A stretch of 64,000 nt of DNA from Methylobacter sp. BlB1 (GTDB lineage Bacteria; Pseudomonadota; Gammaproteobacteria; Methylococcales; Methylomonadaceae): assembly GCF_015476545.1 (NCBI RefSeq), contig NZ_JADMKV010000008.1, positions 1-64,000 of the forward strand, written 5' to 3'. Positions 25,103-34,297 of the stretch are shown in pieces. Numbering within the stretch: the first letter of the stretch is position 1; every line of letters begins with the position of its first letter. The position numbers and the translations under genes are program-made. Below the pieces are notes generated by a model, which worked only from the letters and a program-made list of their open reading frames with translations, searched no databases and had not been told where the DNA came from.

Positions 25103-26611
25103 ATGGCTGATTCCCATGCTTTCCCCTTTGCGCTGGATCCAGAGTCTATAGACAATTGGCTGGCTGCGTTGGAACCTTTATCGGTTAACGACAAGGTCAA
25201 TCAGCTCTACACACTTATTAAAAAACTCAGCAACTCGGCTATTGAAGCCTCAGTGCTCTATTCAGTCCTGGATCAATTAGCGCCGGCCATTTTAATGGCG
25301 TCCAACAGCCTTGTGCACATAGCGACCAGCAACAAGGCCGCCCATGCTGCCGATAAAACAAGAAAACTGGTTCATTTTTCCACTCAACTTACCAAAACGC
25401 TCTGTTTCGCTTATTGCAGCATCAGCAATGACAGTACGCTATGCAAAGCGCAGCAAGCTTCGATTATTTACAAGGCCATGCAACTGTCCTGCCTGCTGAT
25501 GAGGCGCAACGCTGTATTTTATGAAGCGCCTGATACCGCGCTCTGGGCAAAAATCAGCGAGCTTTACCTGAACGCCAAAGCGTTCGATATCCTTGATCTG
25601 GATATTCAGGATGTTGCCCCAAGCCTGAACCGGCAACTAACTATCGAAGCCGCCCTGAAACAGGCACTGTTGTTCTCTATCTGCAACGCCTATGATTTTT
25701 CCCCTTCGGAAATTGCCGATATTTTTCACGCAACCGGCAAGCTCTGCCGTTTGCTGATACTGGATACGAACCCGTCCGAATCTTCATTCTTCTGTTGGCA
25801 TCCTGATTCGCTTGCAGCCCCACACTATACTGATCCCTATAGAGCGGACGACGGGATCCTGTATATCAATACATCGGGCATCATTCGCTACTTTGAGTCA
25901 AATACGGCGCATCTGCAGCATTACCAAACTTTCCTGTCGGCATTGAACCGGCTGACCGCTTATGAGCCGGTCAGGGAATCGGCCGATCCGGCCAGCCCCA
26001 CTGAATGCGATATAGCCATAGGAACGGCATGGGCGGCCCAATTGCTGAAAATGCTGATCAACAGATTTCGTATTCTTGAACTGAGCGGAACCCTGGAAGA
26101 GCAATCAGAGACAAGCGAACTTGAACTTGAGCCTCTGGAAGACGGGAAAAATAGCTTTGGTTTTATCACAACCAAATTTCTCAAAGATGAAAGACCAGCG
26201 TTTATCGCCAAAACCAGAGCCTTTAAAACCGACAGTCCCTACTTTTATACAGCTAAGATCGGCCAGGATTGCGCAATCGGAGAACCGCTAGTTTTCATAC
26301 GGGAGAATAAAAAACCGCTGCTGGCGATTATCCGCTATCAGCGCATCGAGCCCGTGACGAGCCTGAAGCACATACTGTTGGAGATTCTGGACGGCAATGT
26401 TTACCCGATTGAAATCAATGAAAAAGAAGGATTCATCATCAAGCGTGTCGACGGAAAAACCGAATTTCTCCTGTCTCCCGATAATTACAGCACAGGGACT
26501 CGCTTTGCCATCGATAAGAGATTGGTAAACGGAACCTTTTGCCTAGCTAAATTTATTGAATCTACGCCGCACTTTATGCGCTTTCAGGTTAGCCAAGTTG
26601 TCACTGATTGA
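25103..26611 (+). CDS. Uncharacterised 502-residue cytoplasmic protein
   Basis: This soluble protein has two parts. Residues 1 to about 330 are helical, beginning DPESIDNWLAALEPLSVNDKVNQL. Residues about 345-502 are strand-rich, with GEPLVFIRENKKPLLAIIRY, EFLLSPDNYSTGTRFAI and FMRFQVSQV. The layout resembles gamma/betaproteobacterial proteins that open with a helical WL..LP...N...A..L motif and end in a small beta-barrel, some of them linked to PilZ-type c-di-GMP effectors. However, I do not see a PilZ RxxxR motif, so ligand binding is unproven. An acidic stretch (ETSELELEPLED) joins the two parts. No ribosome site is obvious. It follows pilA but has its own upstream region. Confidence 0.75.
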   Translation: MADSHAFPFALDPESIDNWLAALEPLSVNDKVNQLYTLIKKLSNSAIEASVLYSVLDQLAPAILMASNSLVHIATSNKAAHAADKTRKLVHFSTQLTKTLCFAYCSISNDSTLCKAQQASIIYKAMQLSCLLMRRNAVFYEAPDTALWAKISELYLNAKAFDILDLDIQDVAPSLNRQLTIEAALKQALLFSICNAYDFSPSEIADIFHATGKLCRLLILDTNPSESSFFCWHPDSLAAPHYTDPYRADDGILYINTSGIIRYFESNTAHLQHYQTFLSALNRLTAYEPVRESADPASPTECDIAIGTAWAAQLLKMLINRFRILELSGTLEEQSETSELELEPLEDGKNSFGFITTKFLKDERPAFIAKTRAFKTDSPYFYTAKIGQDCAIGEPLVFIRENKKPLLAIIRYQRIEPVTSLKHILLEILDGNVYPIEINEKEGFIIKRVDGKTEFLLSPDNYSTGTRFAIDKRLVNGTFCLAKFIESTPHFMRFQVSQVVTD

Positions 26612-26649
26612 TTGGCAATCATTGCCGGATAGGCTCTCGCCAGCCCGAT

Positions 26650-27153
26650 CTAACCCCCTGCCGCCAACATCAATTTATAGTCGGCTATTCCTTCGATAGC
26701 CGTTTTCACCGTTTGCCGCCTGATTTGATGCCGAGCTCCGGCAAATTGCTTTTTTATCACCTCGCAGCCGCCGTCTTTGTATTGCCAGGCGATAAAAACC
26801 GTGCCTACAGGCTTCTCCGGTGAGCCACCATCGGGTCCTGCGATGCCGGTTACGGCGCAGGCGCAGTTCGCATCGCTGTTTGACAGAGCGCCCTGCGCCA
26901 TTTCCATTGCCGTTTCAGCGCTGACGGCCCCGTATTTTTCCAGCGTTTCCTGCCTGACGCCCAGCATCTGCACTTTTGATATATTGCTGTAGGTCACAAA
27001 GCCCCGGTCAAACCAGGCCGAACTGCCCGGCACTTCGGTGATGGTCTGGGCAATCCAGCCGCCGGTGCAGGATTCGGCCGTGACGATTTTTCTTCCGCCG
27101 GCTTTCAGCGAGCGGCCCAGCTGTTCGGCCAGTTCAAATAATTCGTGATCCAT
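26650..27153 (-). CDS. pncC: Nicotinamide-nucleotide amidohydrolase, CinA C-terminal type (PncC)
   Basis: This is a 167-residue stand-alone CinA C-terminal domain that deamidates NMN to nicotinate mononucleotide in NAD salvage. Key segments are IVTAESCTGGWIAQTITEVPGSS with the conserved Ser-Cys-Thr-Gly-Gly loop, FVTYSN, AVTGIAGPDGGSPEKPVGTV and the C-terminal FAGARHQIRRQTV. In many gammaproteobacteria this gene sits between mutS and recA. Here it is divergent from mutS with only 38 bp between start codons, and recA does not follow. GGGGAG precedes the ATG. Confidence 0.94.
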   Translation of the reverse strand: MDHELFELAEQLGRSLKAGGRKIVTAESCTGGWIAQTITEVPGSSAWFDRGFVTYSNISKVQMLGVRQETLEKYGAVSAETAMEMAQGALSNSDANCACAVTGIAGPDGGSPEKPVGTVFIAWQYKDGGCEVIKKQFAGARHQIRRQTVKTAIEGIADYKLMLAAGG

Positions 27154-27191
27154 GATGGTGACTCCCCTGCGACTTCGGATAAAATAGGCAC

Positions 27192-29759
27192 ATGAGTATA
27201 AATCAAAATTCCGCTACCCCCCACACACCGATGATGCAGCAGTATCTGCGCATCAAGTCCAATCATCCCGATACGCTGGTTTTTTACCGCATGGGGGATT
27301 TTTACGAACTTTTCTATGACGATGCCAAGAAAGCGGCGCAGCTGCTCGATATCACCCTGACCAGCCGCGGGCAATCGGCCGGCACGCCGATCGCCATGGC
27401 CGGCATTCCTTATCATGCGGCCGAAGGCTATATCGCCAGACTGCTGCGCAACGGCGAATCGGTCGCGATTTGCGAGCAGATCGGCGATCCTGCGGCTTCG
27501 AAAGGCCCTGTCGAGCGCAAGGTAGTGCGCATCGTCACGCCCGGCACGGTCACGGACGAGGCCCTGCTCGAAGACCGCAAGGACAATCTGCTGGTCGCCG
27601 TCTGCGTTCTGAATCATCACTTCGGCATCGCCACGCTGGACCTGACCAGCGGCCGTTTTATCCTGCAGCAGGTTGAATCCGAGGATCAGCTGCTCGGCGA
27701 AATCGGCCGCCTGAACCCTGCCGAACTGTTGTTCAGCGAGGACTGGCCGTTGCCTGCCGCCATCAAGCAGCGCAGCGGCCTGTGCCGCCGGCCGCCCTGG
27801 CATTTCGAAACCGACAGCGCGCGACAGCTGGTGCTGAAGCAGTTCAACACGCACGACCTGAAAGGTTTCGGTTGCGAGCATATGCCGGCCGCCATCGCCG
27901 CCGCCGGCGCCCTGCTGCAATACGTCAAGGACACGCAGCAAGGCGCGCTGCCGCACATTCAGGGCATCCGCATTGAGAACAGCGACGACAGCATCGTGCT
28001 CGACGCGGCCAGCCGCCGCAATCTGGAACTGGACTCGCACCCGTCCGGACAACTGCAATACACACTGTTCGGCGTGCTGGACAAAACCGCTACGGCCATG
28101 GGCAGCCGCTGCCTGCGGCGCTGGATCAACCGGCCTTTGCGCAATCATGCCATACTGAAAGACCGCTACGCCTGCCTCGCTACCTTATTGAACGGCCAAC
28201 TGTACCGCGATGTGCAGGCCCAGCTTCGGCAAGTCGGCGATATTGAACGAGTCAGCTCGCGCATTGCCCTGAAGTCGGCGCGGCCCCGGGATTTAATCGT
28301 ATTGCGCAATACGCTGGCGGTGCTGCCGGCCTTGCAGCAAGTGCTTGCTGCGAGCGACAATCCGCAATTGACGCTGTTAAGTGAAAAAATCGGCGAGCAG
28401 CCGGTGATGCTGCAACTGCTGAACAAAGCCGTCATTGATAACCCGCCCGTGCTGATCCGGGACGGAGGCGTAATTGCGCCGGGCTATAGCCGGGAACTCG
28501 ATGAACTGCGCAACCTGAGCCAGAACGCCGACCAGTTCCTGATTGATATGGAAAATCGGGAGAAAGCCGCGACCGGCATCACGAATCTGAAAGTCAACTA
28601 TAACCGCGTGCAGGGCTACTATATCGAGATTTCGCGCCTGCATGCCGAAAAAGTGCCCGGCCATTATATTCGCAAACAGACACTGAAAGGCGTCGAGCGC
28701 TATGTGACGGAAGAGCTGAAAGCGTTTGAAGATAAAGTCCTCAGCGCGCGCGAAAAATCGCTGGCCTTCGAGAAGTCTCTGTACGAGGAACTGCTTTCGA
28801 TCATCGCCGCCTCCTTGATCCCTCTGCAGGAGTGCGCCGCCGCGCTGGCCGAACTCGATGTGCTGGTCAATTTTGCCGAACGCGCCGATACGCTGAATCT
28901 GTCCGAACCGGCACTGGTCGACGAACCCGGCATCCATATCGAGGCCGGCCGGCATCTGGTGGTCGAGCAGGTGTCCGATATTCCGTTCGTGCCCAATGAC
29001 TTGTCGTTTTCCAGCCAGCGGCGCATGCTGATCATCACCGGGCCTAACATGGGCGGCAAATCCACTTATATGCGCCAGGCGGCGCTGATCGTCCTGATCG
29101 CGCATATCGGCTGTTATGTGCCAGCCAAAACCCTGACCTGCGGCCCTGTCGACAAGATTTTCACGCGCATAGGCGCTTCCGATGATCTGGCCAGCGGCCG
29201 TTCAACGTTTATGGTGGAAATGTCGGAAACGGCGAACATCCTGCACAATGCCACATCGAAAAGCCTGATTTTAATGGACGAAATCGGCCGCGGCACCAGC
29301 ACGTTCGACGGCCTGTCGCTGGCCTGGGCCTGCGCCGATTATCTGGCCAAGGAAACGAAGGCGTTTACCCTGTTCGCCACGCATTATTTCGAGCTGACAA
29401 CGCTGGCTGATGAGCAGGAAACTATCCATAATGTGCATCTGGATGCCATGGAACACGGCGACCGGATTATTTTCCTGCATGCGGTCAAGGAAGGACCGGC
29501 CAATCAGAGTTACGGCCTGCAGGTAGCTTCGCTGGCCGGCGTGCCGCGTTCCGTGATCGATAAGGCCAAAGCCAAATTACAGCATCTGGAAAACAATGCC
29601 TACATAGAGCAGCAGGCGGAAACCGGGATTAATCAGCTGGATCTGTTTTCGGCCAAGGAATGCCATCCTGCCGTGTGTCTGCTGGAGGATATGAATCCCG
29701 ACGAGCTCAGCCCCCGTCAGGCTTTGGACTTGCTCTATCGGCTCAAGGAGATGGTTTAG
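27192..29759 (+). CDS. mutS: DNA mismatch repair protein MutS
   Basis: This is the mismatch-recognition ATPase of methyl-directed or nick-directed repair, 855 residues and full length. The N-terminal mismatch-binding domain has the Phe-x-Glu motif (Phe37, Glu39 in [10 protein letters not shown]). Connector, lever and clamp domains follow, then the ATPase domain with Walker [10 protein letters not shown] near residues 616-624, Walker [17 protein letters not shown] and the ATHYFELT switch. The C-terminal dimerisation tail ends [14 protein letters not shown]. It is divergent from the CinA-type gene across 38 bp, so the two promoters must overlap. It is followed by a long palindromic element. Confidence 0.98.
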   Translation: MSINQNSATPHTPMMQQYLRIKSNHPDTLVFYRMGDFYELFYDDAKKAAQLLDITLTSRGQSAGTPIAMAGIPYHAAEGYIARLLRNGESVAICEQIGDPAASKGPVERKVVRIVTPGTVTDEALLEDRKDNLLVAVCVLNHHFGIATLDLTSGRFILQQVESEDQLLGEIGRLNPAELLFSEDWPLPAAIKQRSGLCRRPPWHFETDSARQLVLKQFNTHDLKGFGCEHMPAAIAAAGALLQYVKDTQQGALPHIQGIRIENSDDSIVLDAASRRNLELDSHPSGQLQYTLFGVLDKTATAMGSRCLRRWINRPLRNHAILKDRYACLATLLNGQLYRDVQAQLRQVGDIERVSSRIALKSARPRDLIVLRNTLAVLPALQQVLAASDNPQLTLLSEKIGEQPVMLQLLNKAVIDNPPVLIRDGGVIAPGYSRELDELRNLSQNADQFLIDMENREKAATGITNLKVNYNRVQGYYIEISRLHAEKVPGHYIRKQTLKGVERYVTEELKAFEDKVLSAREKSLAFEKSLYEELLSIIAASLIPLQECAAALAELDVLVNFAERADTLNLSEPALVDEPGIHIEAGRHLVVEQVSDIPFVPNDLSFSSQRRMLIITGPNMGGKSTYMRQAALIVLIAHIGCYVPAKTLTCGPVDKIFTRIGASDDLASGRSTFMVEMSETANILHNATSKSLILMDEIGRGTSTFDGLSLAWACADYLAKETKAFTLFATHYFELTTLADEQETIHNVHLDAMEHGDRIIFLHAVKEGPANQSYGLQVASLAGVPRSVIDKAKAKLQHLENNAYIEQQAETGINQLDLFSAKECHPAVCLLEDMNPDELSPRQALDLLYRLKEMV

Positions 29760-29778
29760 CCGGAAAGCATGACAGCTT

Positions 29779-29858
29779 TGTAGGGTACGCATCGCGTACC
29801 TTTCCGGACTTGCGGTGTGCCGGAAAGCCCTGGAAAGGTACGCGATGCGTACCCTACA
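29779..29858. repeat. Long inverted repeat (REP/MITE-like) between mutS and dsbC
   Basis: Two perfect 27-bp arms, at 29779-29805 and 29832-29858, are separated by 26 bp. Each arm contains its own smaller palindrome GGTACGC...GCGTACC. The same core occurs at 30707-30780, so this is a dispersed element. It lies between convergent genes and may double as a terminator. Confidence 0.75.
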
Positions 29859-29895
29859 ATGGATTTCGCCTTGATTTTGGCAGGGCAGCGGGTAG

Positions 29896-29915
29896 GCTGG
29901 GTTGGTAAACCCAGC
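29896..29915. repeat. Dispersed hairpin repeat, copy 2
   Basis: A perfect palindrome GCTGGGTT-GGTA-AACCCAGC related in sequence and flanks to the copy at 17049-17068. Confidence 0.55.
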
Positions 29916-29958
29916 ACTTCGAAGTCCTTTATGCAGGGCTTACTAACGGCCGGCCATG

Positions 29959-30681
29959 CTATTTCGGATTCGCTTCGCTTTCCAGAGCCTCAGCCAACTG
30001 CTTAGCCGGCATATAGCCCGGATAGATCGTGCCCTTTTCGGTAACGATCATCGGCGTGCCTCTGGCTTCAAACTCTGCGCCGAGCTGCATGTGTTCGTCG
30101 ACCGGATTGTCGCAGGTCTTGGCGGCCGGCGTTCCGCCTTTTTTGGCTTCTGTCAGCGCCGCATTGCGGTCTTCAGAACACCAGACGGAAACGGCTTTGT
30201 TGTAGGAATCCGAACCCTTGCCGGCTCTCGGGAAAAACAGGTATTGGATCTGTATGCCCTGGGCCATGTACTGATCGATTTCCGAATGCAGTTTGCGGCA
30301 ATAGCCGCAATCGATGTCGGTAAAAACATAGATTTTGTATTTAGCTATCTTCGGCTTGAACACGATCATTTTATCCTGGCCAAGTTTTTCAAGAGCCTGT
30401 TTGCGCGTGTTGCCTAATTTTTCTTCCGTCAGGTCGGTACGCTTCGCTACATCGATTAGATGACCTTGCAGTAAATATTTGCCGTCATCAGACACATAAA
30501 AAATATTCGCGCCGATTGCAACCTCATAGAGGCCTTTTATCTCGGAAGGTTTGACGGAATCGATTTTTACTTCAGGCATGGACGTTGAGAATGCCTGCCG
30601 GATGGCATTTTCATCTGCATGAGCGACAGGCAAGGTCAGGCCGAATAGTGATAGTGCGGCAATCTTGATAATTTTTTTCAT
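29959..30681 (-). CDS. dsbC: Periplasmic thiol:disulfide isomerase DsbC
   Basis: DsbC is a dimeric periplasmic protein that shuffles wrong disulfides and is kept reduced by DsbD. The 240-residue protein has a signal peptide (MKKIIKIAALSLFGLTLPVAHA), the N-terminal dimerisation domain with IKGLYEVAIGANIFYVSDDG, and the thioredoxin domain with the active site CGYC in FTDIDCGYCRKLH and the cis-proline loop RGTPMIVTE. Two further cysteines (VWCSED and KTCDNP) form the structural disulfide. ATG 30681 was chosen because it begins the signal peptide; a longer frame adds 13 charged residues. An 18-base G run and palindromic repeats lie upstream. Confidence 0.95.
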   Translation of the reverse strand: MKKIIKIAALSLFGLTLPVAHADENAIRQAFSTSMPEVKIDSVKPSEIKGLYEVAIGANIFYVSDDGKYLLQGHLIDVAKRTDLTEEKLGNTRKQALEKLGQDKMIVFKPKIAKYKIYVFTDIDCGYCRKLHSEIDQYMAQGIQIQYLFFPRAGKGSDSYNKAVSVWCSEDRNAALTEAKKGGTPAAKTCDNPVDEHMQLGAEFEARGTPMIVTEKGTIYPGYMPAKQLAEALESEANPK

Positions 30682-30706
30682 GGTCTTCTCGTTTTTTCCT
30701 TTACAT

Positions 30707-30780
30707 TGTAGGGTACGCAATGCGTACCTTTATATATTCACCGGATCGTTAAAAGAGAGGTACGCAGTGCGTACCCTACG
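30707..30780. repeat. Inverted repeat related to the 29779-29858 element
   Basis: Imperfect arms at 30707-30730 and 30758-30780 share the core TAGGGTACGC...GCGTACC with the element after mutS. The pair therefore flanks dsbC. The right arm runs directly into a G homopolymer. Confidence 0.65.
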
Positions 30781-30797
30781 GGGGGGGGGGGGGGGGG
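30780..30797. repeat. Homopolymer of 18 G (C on the minus strand) upstream of dsbC
   Basis: An uninterrupted run of 18 G lies about 100 bp upstream of the dsbC start codon and about 55 bp downstream of the rseP stop. Such runs are prone to slippage and can form quadruplexes. In this GC-balanced region it is far longer than expected by chance. Confidence 0.9.
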
Positions 30798-30852
30798 AGA
30801 CATTGGCCGAAGTCAGATAGCCGCATAACATCGGTTATAATCAGTGATCTTA

Positions 30853-32205
30853 TTATTGAAATAAACGCCCAATATCCAGAATCATGGCGAATACCATTAG
30901 AAAAAACAGCAAGGCCATGCCAATCTGTTGAAAGAAAAGTTGTACCTTTTCCGAAACAGGAGTGCCTTTAATGGCTTCTATGCCGAAAAACATTAAATGC
31001 CCGCCATCCAGCACCGGTATAGGCAACAGATTGAGCACGCCGAGACTGACGCTCACCAGGGCAAGGAATTTCAGGAAATGGGTAAAGCCCATCGTGGCCG
31101 ACTGCCCGGCAAACTGGGCAATACTGATGGGACCGCTTAAATTCTCAACAGAAGCCTTGCCGACCAGCATTTTGCCCATCATTTTCAAGGTTGAGACGGA
31201 ATAATAATAAGCTTTTTCGAAAGCGGCAGGCACGGCCTGGAGCGGCGATAGAGAATATTCGGCACGCATGGAATCCGTCAGACCTTCCGGCACCTGAACG
31301 GACGCGCCGATTTTTCCTTCGGTTTTCTGTTCGGACATGACGCTCTTAGGCGTCAATATTATCGGCATGCGTCTGTCATCGCGCTCGATAATCACATTGA
31401 TCGCTGCGCCGGGGTGGCTTTTTACATACTCCACCCACTGCATCCAGTCATTGATTTCAGTACCGTCAGCGCTGATGATCAGGTCGCCTGTCTGCAAGTC
31501 GGCTTCAGATGCCGCACCACCGGCGAGCACTTGTCCTATGACCGGCTTCAGTTTTGGCGTCCAGGGTTTAAAACCCAATCGTTTATATAAGACATCAGGA
31601 TCGTTGCTGTCTTTTTCTGGAATCCTCAAAATTTTGGTGCTTTGCGCATCTTCAAAATTTCTGACTTTGACTTCTACTTGCTCTCCGCTATCAAGTGCGG
31701 AAGCGACCAAAACACTCAAGGCCTCGGCCCAGGTCGGCGTCGCTTTGCCATTGACGGAGATGATCTCGTCGCCTTCTGCAAAGCCCGCCTCTGCCGCCAG
31801 CGTGCCCTGTTCCACCGGACCGAGCACCGGCTTTATGCCGACTTCGCCGATGACCAATACGCTCCAGAACAAAACGACGGCAAGCATCAGGTTAAACACG
31901 GGCCCTGCCGCCACGATGGCTGCTCTTGTCAACACCGGCTGCTGATTAAAGGCATAAGGCAGATCCTCTTTTTTGACCTCGCCCTCGCGTTCATCGACCA
32001 TTTTGACATAACCGCCCAGAGGAATGGCCGATATGACATACTCTGTTGACTCAGGATCTTTCCGGTAGGACCACAATACTCTGCCGAAACCTACGGAGAA
32101 CCTGAGCACTTTGACTCCGGCTCTGCGGGCTACCCAAAAGTGCCCAAATTCATGAAATGAAACAAGAATACCGATAGCAATGATGAAATAAAACAGAGTA
32201 TGCAT
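30853..32205 (-). CDS. rseP: RIP zinc metalloprotease RseP (site-2 protease)
   Basis: This inner-membrane intramembrane protease cuts RseA after DegS to release sigma-E. The 450-residue protein has the zinc motif HEFGH at residues 18-22 in the first membrane segment, two tandem PDZ domains (about 115-290) and the C-terminal NLLPIPVLDGGHLMFFGIEA with the third zinc ligand Asp. It is the last gene of the rpsB-to-rseP series. In most gammaproteobacteria bamA follows; here the next gene is dsbC, beyond a repeat and a G run. It lies 8 bp after dxr. Confidence 0.97.
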   Translation of the reverse strand: MHTLFYFIIAIGILVSFHEFGHFWVARRAGVKVLRFSVGFGRVLWSYRKDPESTEYVISAIPLGGYVKMVDEREGEVKKEDLPYAFNQQPVLTRAAIVAAGPVFNLMLAVVLFWSVLVIGEVGIKPVLGPVEQGTLAAEAGFAEGDEIISVNGKATPTWAEALSVLVASALDSGEQVEVKVRNFEDAQSTKILRIPEKDSNDPDVLYKRLGFKPWTPKLKPVIGQVLAGGAASEADLQTGDLIISADGTEINDWMQWVEYVKSHPGAAINVIIERDDRRMPIILTPKSVMSEQKTEGKIGASVQVPEGLTDSMRAEYSLSPLQAVPAAFEKAYYYSVSTLKMMGKMLVGKASVENLSGPISIAQFAGQSATMGFTHFLKFLALVSVSLGVLNLLPIPVLDGGHLMFFGIEAIKGTPVSEKVQLFFQQIGMALLFFLMVFAMILDIGRLFQ

Positions 32206-32213
32206 GAAGTCCT

Positions 32214-33401
32214 TTAACCAATAAGCTCGTCAATAATTTTATTAGACAACTTTCTGGCTTGTTTATCCACGTCCAGAACAATTTCCAGACTATCGGCCGG
32301 TTTGACTTCAAATTGCTGCATACAGCGCTCAATGATGACCGGAATATCGGTAAAGCGCACGCGCTCATTCAAAAAGGCGTCCACCGCTATTTCATTGGCG
32401 GCATTCAATACGGTCGGCATGATCCCGCCGGCATTGATGGCCTCATACGCCAGGCGCAGGCAGGGAAAACGCTCCAGATTCGGTTCCTGGAAATCCATGC
32501 GGCGGACTTCGAAAATATTAAGCGGCTCCACGCCGGATTCGAACCGTTCCGGCCAAGCCAGGGAGTGGGCGATGGGAACGCGCATGTCCGGGTTGCCCAT
32601 CTGCGCCAGCACGGTACCATCCACATAATCGACCATCGAATGGATAACGCTTTGCGGATGGATGACCACCTGTATTTGGTCCGGAGTCATATTGAACAGA
32701 AGACAGGCTTCGATCATTTCCAGACCTTTGTTCATCATCGTGGCTGAATCGACTGAAATTTTCTTGCCCATGTCCCAATTGGGATGAGCGACCGCTTGAG
32801 CTGGCGTCACATGCGGCATTTGCTCCAGCGGCAGTTCGCGGAACGGGCCGCCCGAAGCGGTGAGCAGAATGCGTCTGGCCTGCTTGGCGCGCACGCCGGT
32901 TTTATAACCGGCAGGCATACACTGGAATATCGCATTGTGCTCGCTGTCGATCGGCAGCAACTGCGCCCCCGAATCGGCTATGGCCTGCATGAAAATGTCG
33001 CCGGACATGACCAGCGCTTCTTTATTAGCCAGCAATACGGTTTTGCCGGCCTTTGCCGCAGCCAAGCTGGGCAGCAGTCCCGCCGCGCCGACGATAGCCG
33101 CCATGACCGAATCGACGTTGTCCAACGTGGCAACATGCTCCAGCGCATGGGCGCCGGACAGGACTTTAATGTCTGGGACCGGTGAATTCTTCAGTTTGTC
33201 CTTGAATGCCTGAACCTTAGCCTCATCAACAATAACGACGTATTCCGGGCGATGCGCCAGACATTGTTCGTACAAGGTATCGGTATTGGTATTGGCGGTT
33301 AAGGCGACGACCTTGTAAAGATGGGCATGCCTGGCCACCACATCCAACGTACTGACGCCGATCGAGCCGGTCGCTCCGAGTATGCAAATGCCTTTCTTCA
33401 T
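32214..33401 (-). CDS. dxr: 1-deoxy-D-xylulose 5-phosphate reductoisomerase
   Basis: This enzyme makes the committed step of the MEP isoprenoid pathway, converting DXP to MEP with NADPH and a divalent metal. The 395-residue protein shows the NADPH loop ILGATGSIGVSTLDVV, LLANKEALVMSG, the metal-binding DSEHNAIFQC, the flexible-loop sequence SGGPFRE and the late segment MMNKGLEMIEAC. Its start overlaps the cdsA stop by 4 bp (ATGA type), consistent with coupling. It supplies isoprenoids to UppS, encoded in the same block. Confidence 0.98.
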   Translation of the reverse strand: MKKGICILGATGSIGVSTLDVVARHAHLYKVVALTANTNTDTLYEQCLAHRPEYVVIVDEAKVQAFKDKLKNSPVPDIKVLSGAHALEHVATLDNVDSVMAAIVGAAGLLPSLAAAKAGKTVLLANKEALVMSGDIFMQAIADSGAQLLPIDSEHNAIFQCMPAGYKTGVRAKQARRILLTASGGPFRELPLEQMPHVTPAQAVAHPNWDMGKKISVDSATMMNKGLEMIEACLLFNMTPDQIQVVIHPQSVIHSMVDYVDGTVLAQMGNPDMRVPIAHSLAWPERFESGVEPLNIFEVRRMDFQEPNLERFPCLRLAYEAINAGGIMPTVLNAANEIAVDAFLNERVRFTDIPVIIERCMQQFEVKPADSLEIVLDVDKQARKLSNKIIDELIG

Positions 33402-34270
33402 GCCACTAACCCAGACATCAGGAAAATACCGGCGTAGAAAAACGGCGCTGCGGCAATGAGACTGTCGATGCGATCCAAAATGCCGCCATGTCCCGGCAGA
33501 ATGGAACCGCTGTCTTTTACGCCGCGCTGGCGCTTGGCGAGGCTGAAAAACAAATCGCCATAAATAGAAACCAGGACCGTCAATACGGACAGCAGAACAA
33601 AGTCCGATGCGATCATAAAGTTATAACCATAGAACAGGCTTAGAACAACTGCGCAAACCACACCGGCTATTAAAGCGCCATACATGCCCGCTACTGTTTT
33701 GCCGGGACTGATTTCAGGCGCCAGCTTGGTTTGCCCGTATTTCTTGCCGATGAAGTAGGCTGCAATATCGGCTGCCCAGATCAGGAGCAGGAAATAAAGC
33801 ACCATTCCCTCGCCCCATATGGCTCTCAGCCGGCTCAAAAACAACCAGGCCGACAATAAGACGAACCAGCCGATCAACGCTTTATAACGCGTTCCCAGCT
33901 GCAGTTTCAACATCTCCGACGGCCTGCTTCTGATCAGTATCATGGCCAGTATCCAGAACAGTACCGGCGGGATAACCAGCCATTCCAGCGCACCAGAATA
34001 ACTCCTGACTTCGGGCCAATCGAAGCTTTGCGCAATCAGCTCGAGAAAATAAGTCCAGAAATGAAGGCCCAGCATCGGCAGAACCAGCGCCAGTAACAAC
34101 AAGCCCCGCTTCAACGGTGAACTGATGCCTGCCAAATCGCTCCATTCCCAGGCGGCAACCAAAATGATCAATCCTAAAACTAATGAAAAATACTCCGAAG
34201 GCAACTGGAACACAGCCAGTACGACCAAAAGAGCCAATATTGAGGCGGTTATAATTCGCTGCAGTAACAT
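33398..34270 (-). CDS. cdsA: Phosphatidate cytidylyltransferase
   Basis: CdsA makes CDP-diacylglycerol from phosphatidate and CTP at the inner membrane. The 290-residue protein has about seven to eight hydrophobic helices and the family signature near the C-terminus, KDSGSILPGHGGILDRIDSL. It overlaps dxr by 4 bp and follows uppS by 27 bp. Its product feeds PgsA, whose gene is also in the window (53710-54267). Confidence 0.97.
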   Translation of the reverse strand: MLLQRIITASILALLVVLAVFQLPSEYFSLVLGLIILVAAWEWSDLAGISSPLKRGLLLLALVLPMLGLHFWTYFLELIAQSFDWPEVRSYSGALEWLVIPPVLFWILAMILIRSRPSEMLKLQLGTRYKALIGWFVLLSAWLFLSRLRAIWGEGMVLYFLLLIWAADIAAYFIGKKYGQTKLAPEISPGKTVAGMYGALIAGVVCAVVLSLFYGYNFMIASDFVLLSVLTVLVSIYGDLFFSLAKRQRGVKDSGSILPGHGGILDRIDSLIAAAPFFYAGIFLMSGLVA

Positions 34271-34297
34271 TTTATTAATTATTGTGATTATTAAGAT

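Noticed and set aside
24886-25110. 74-codon plus-strand frame after pilA
   Set aside because: It runs through a perfect intrinsic terminator and has no ribosome site or recognisable product.
27105-28148. 347-codon frame antisense to mutS
   Set aside because: It is a by-product of GC-biased codon use opposite a well-conserved gene; its translation resembles no family.
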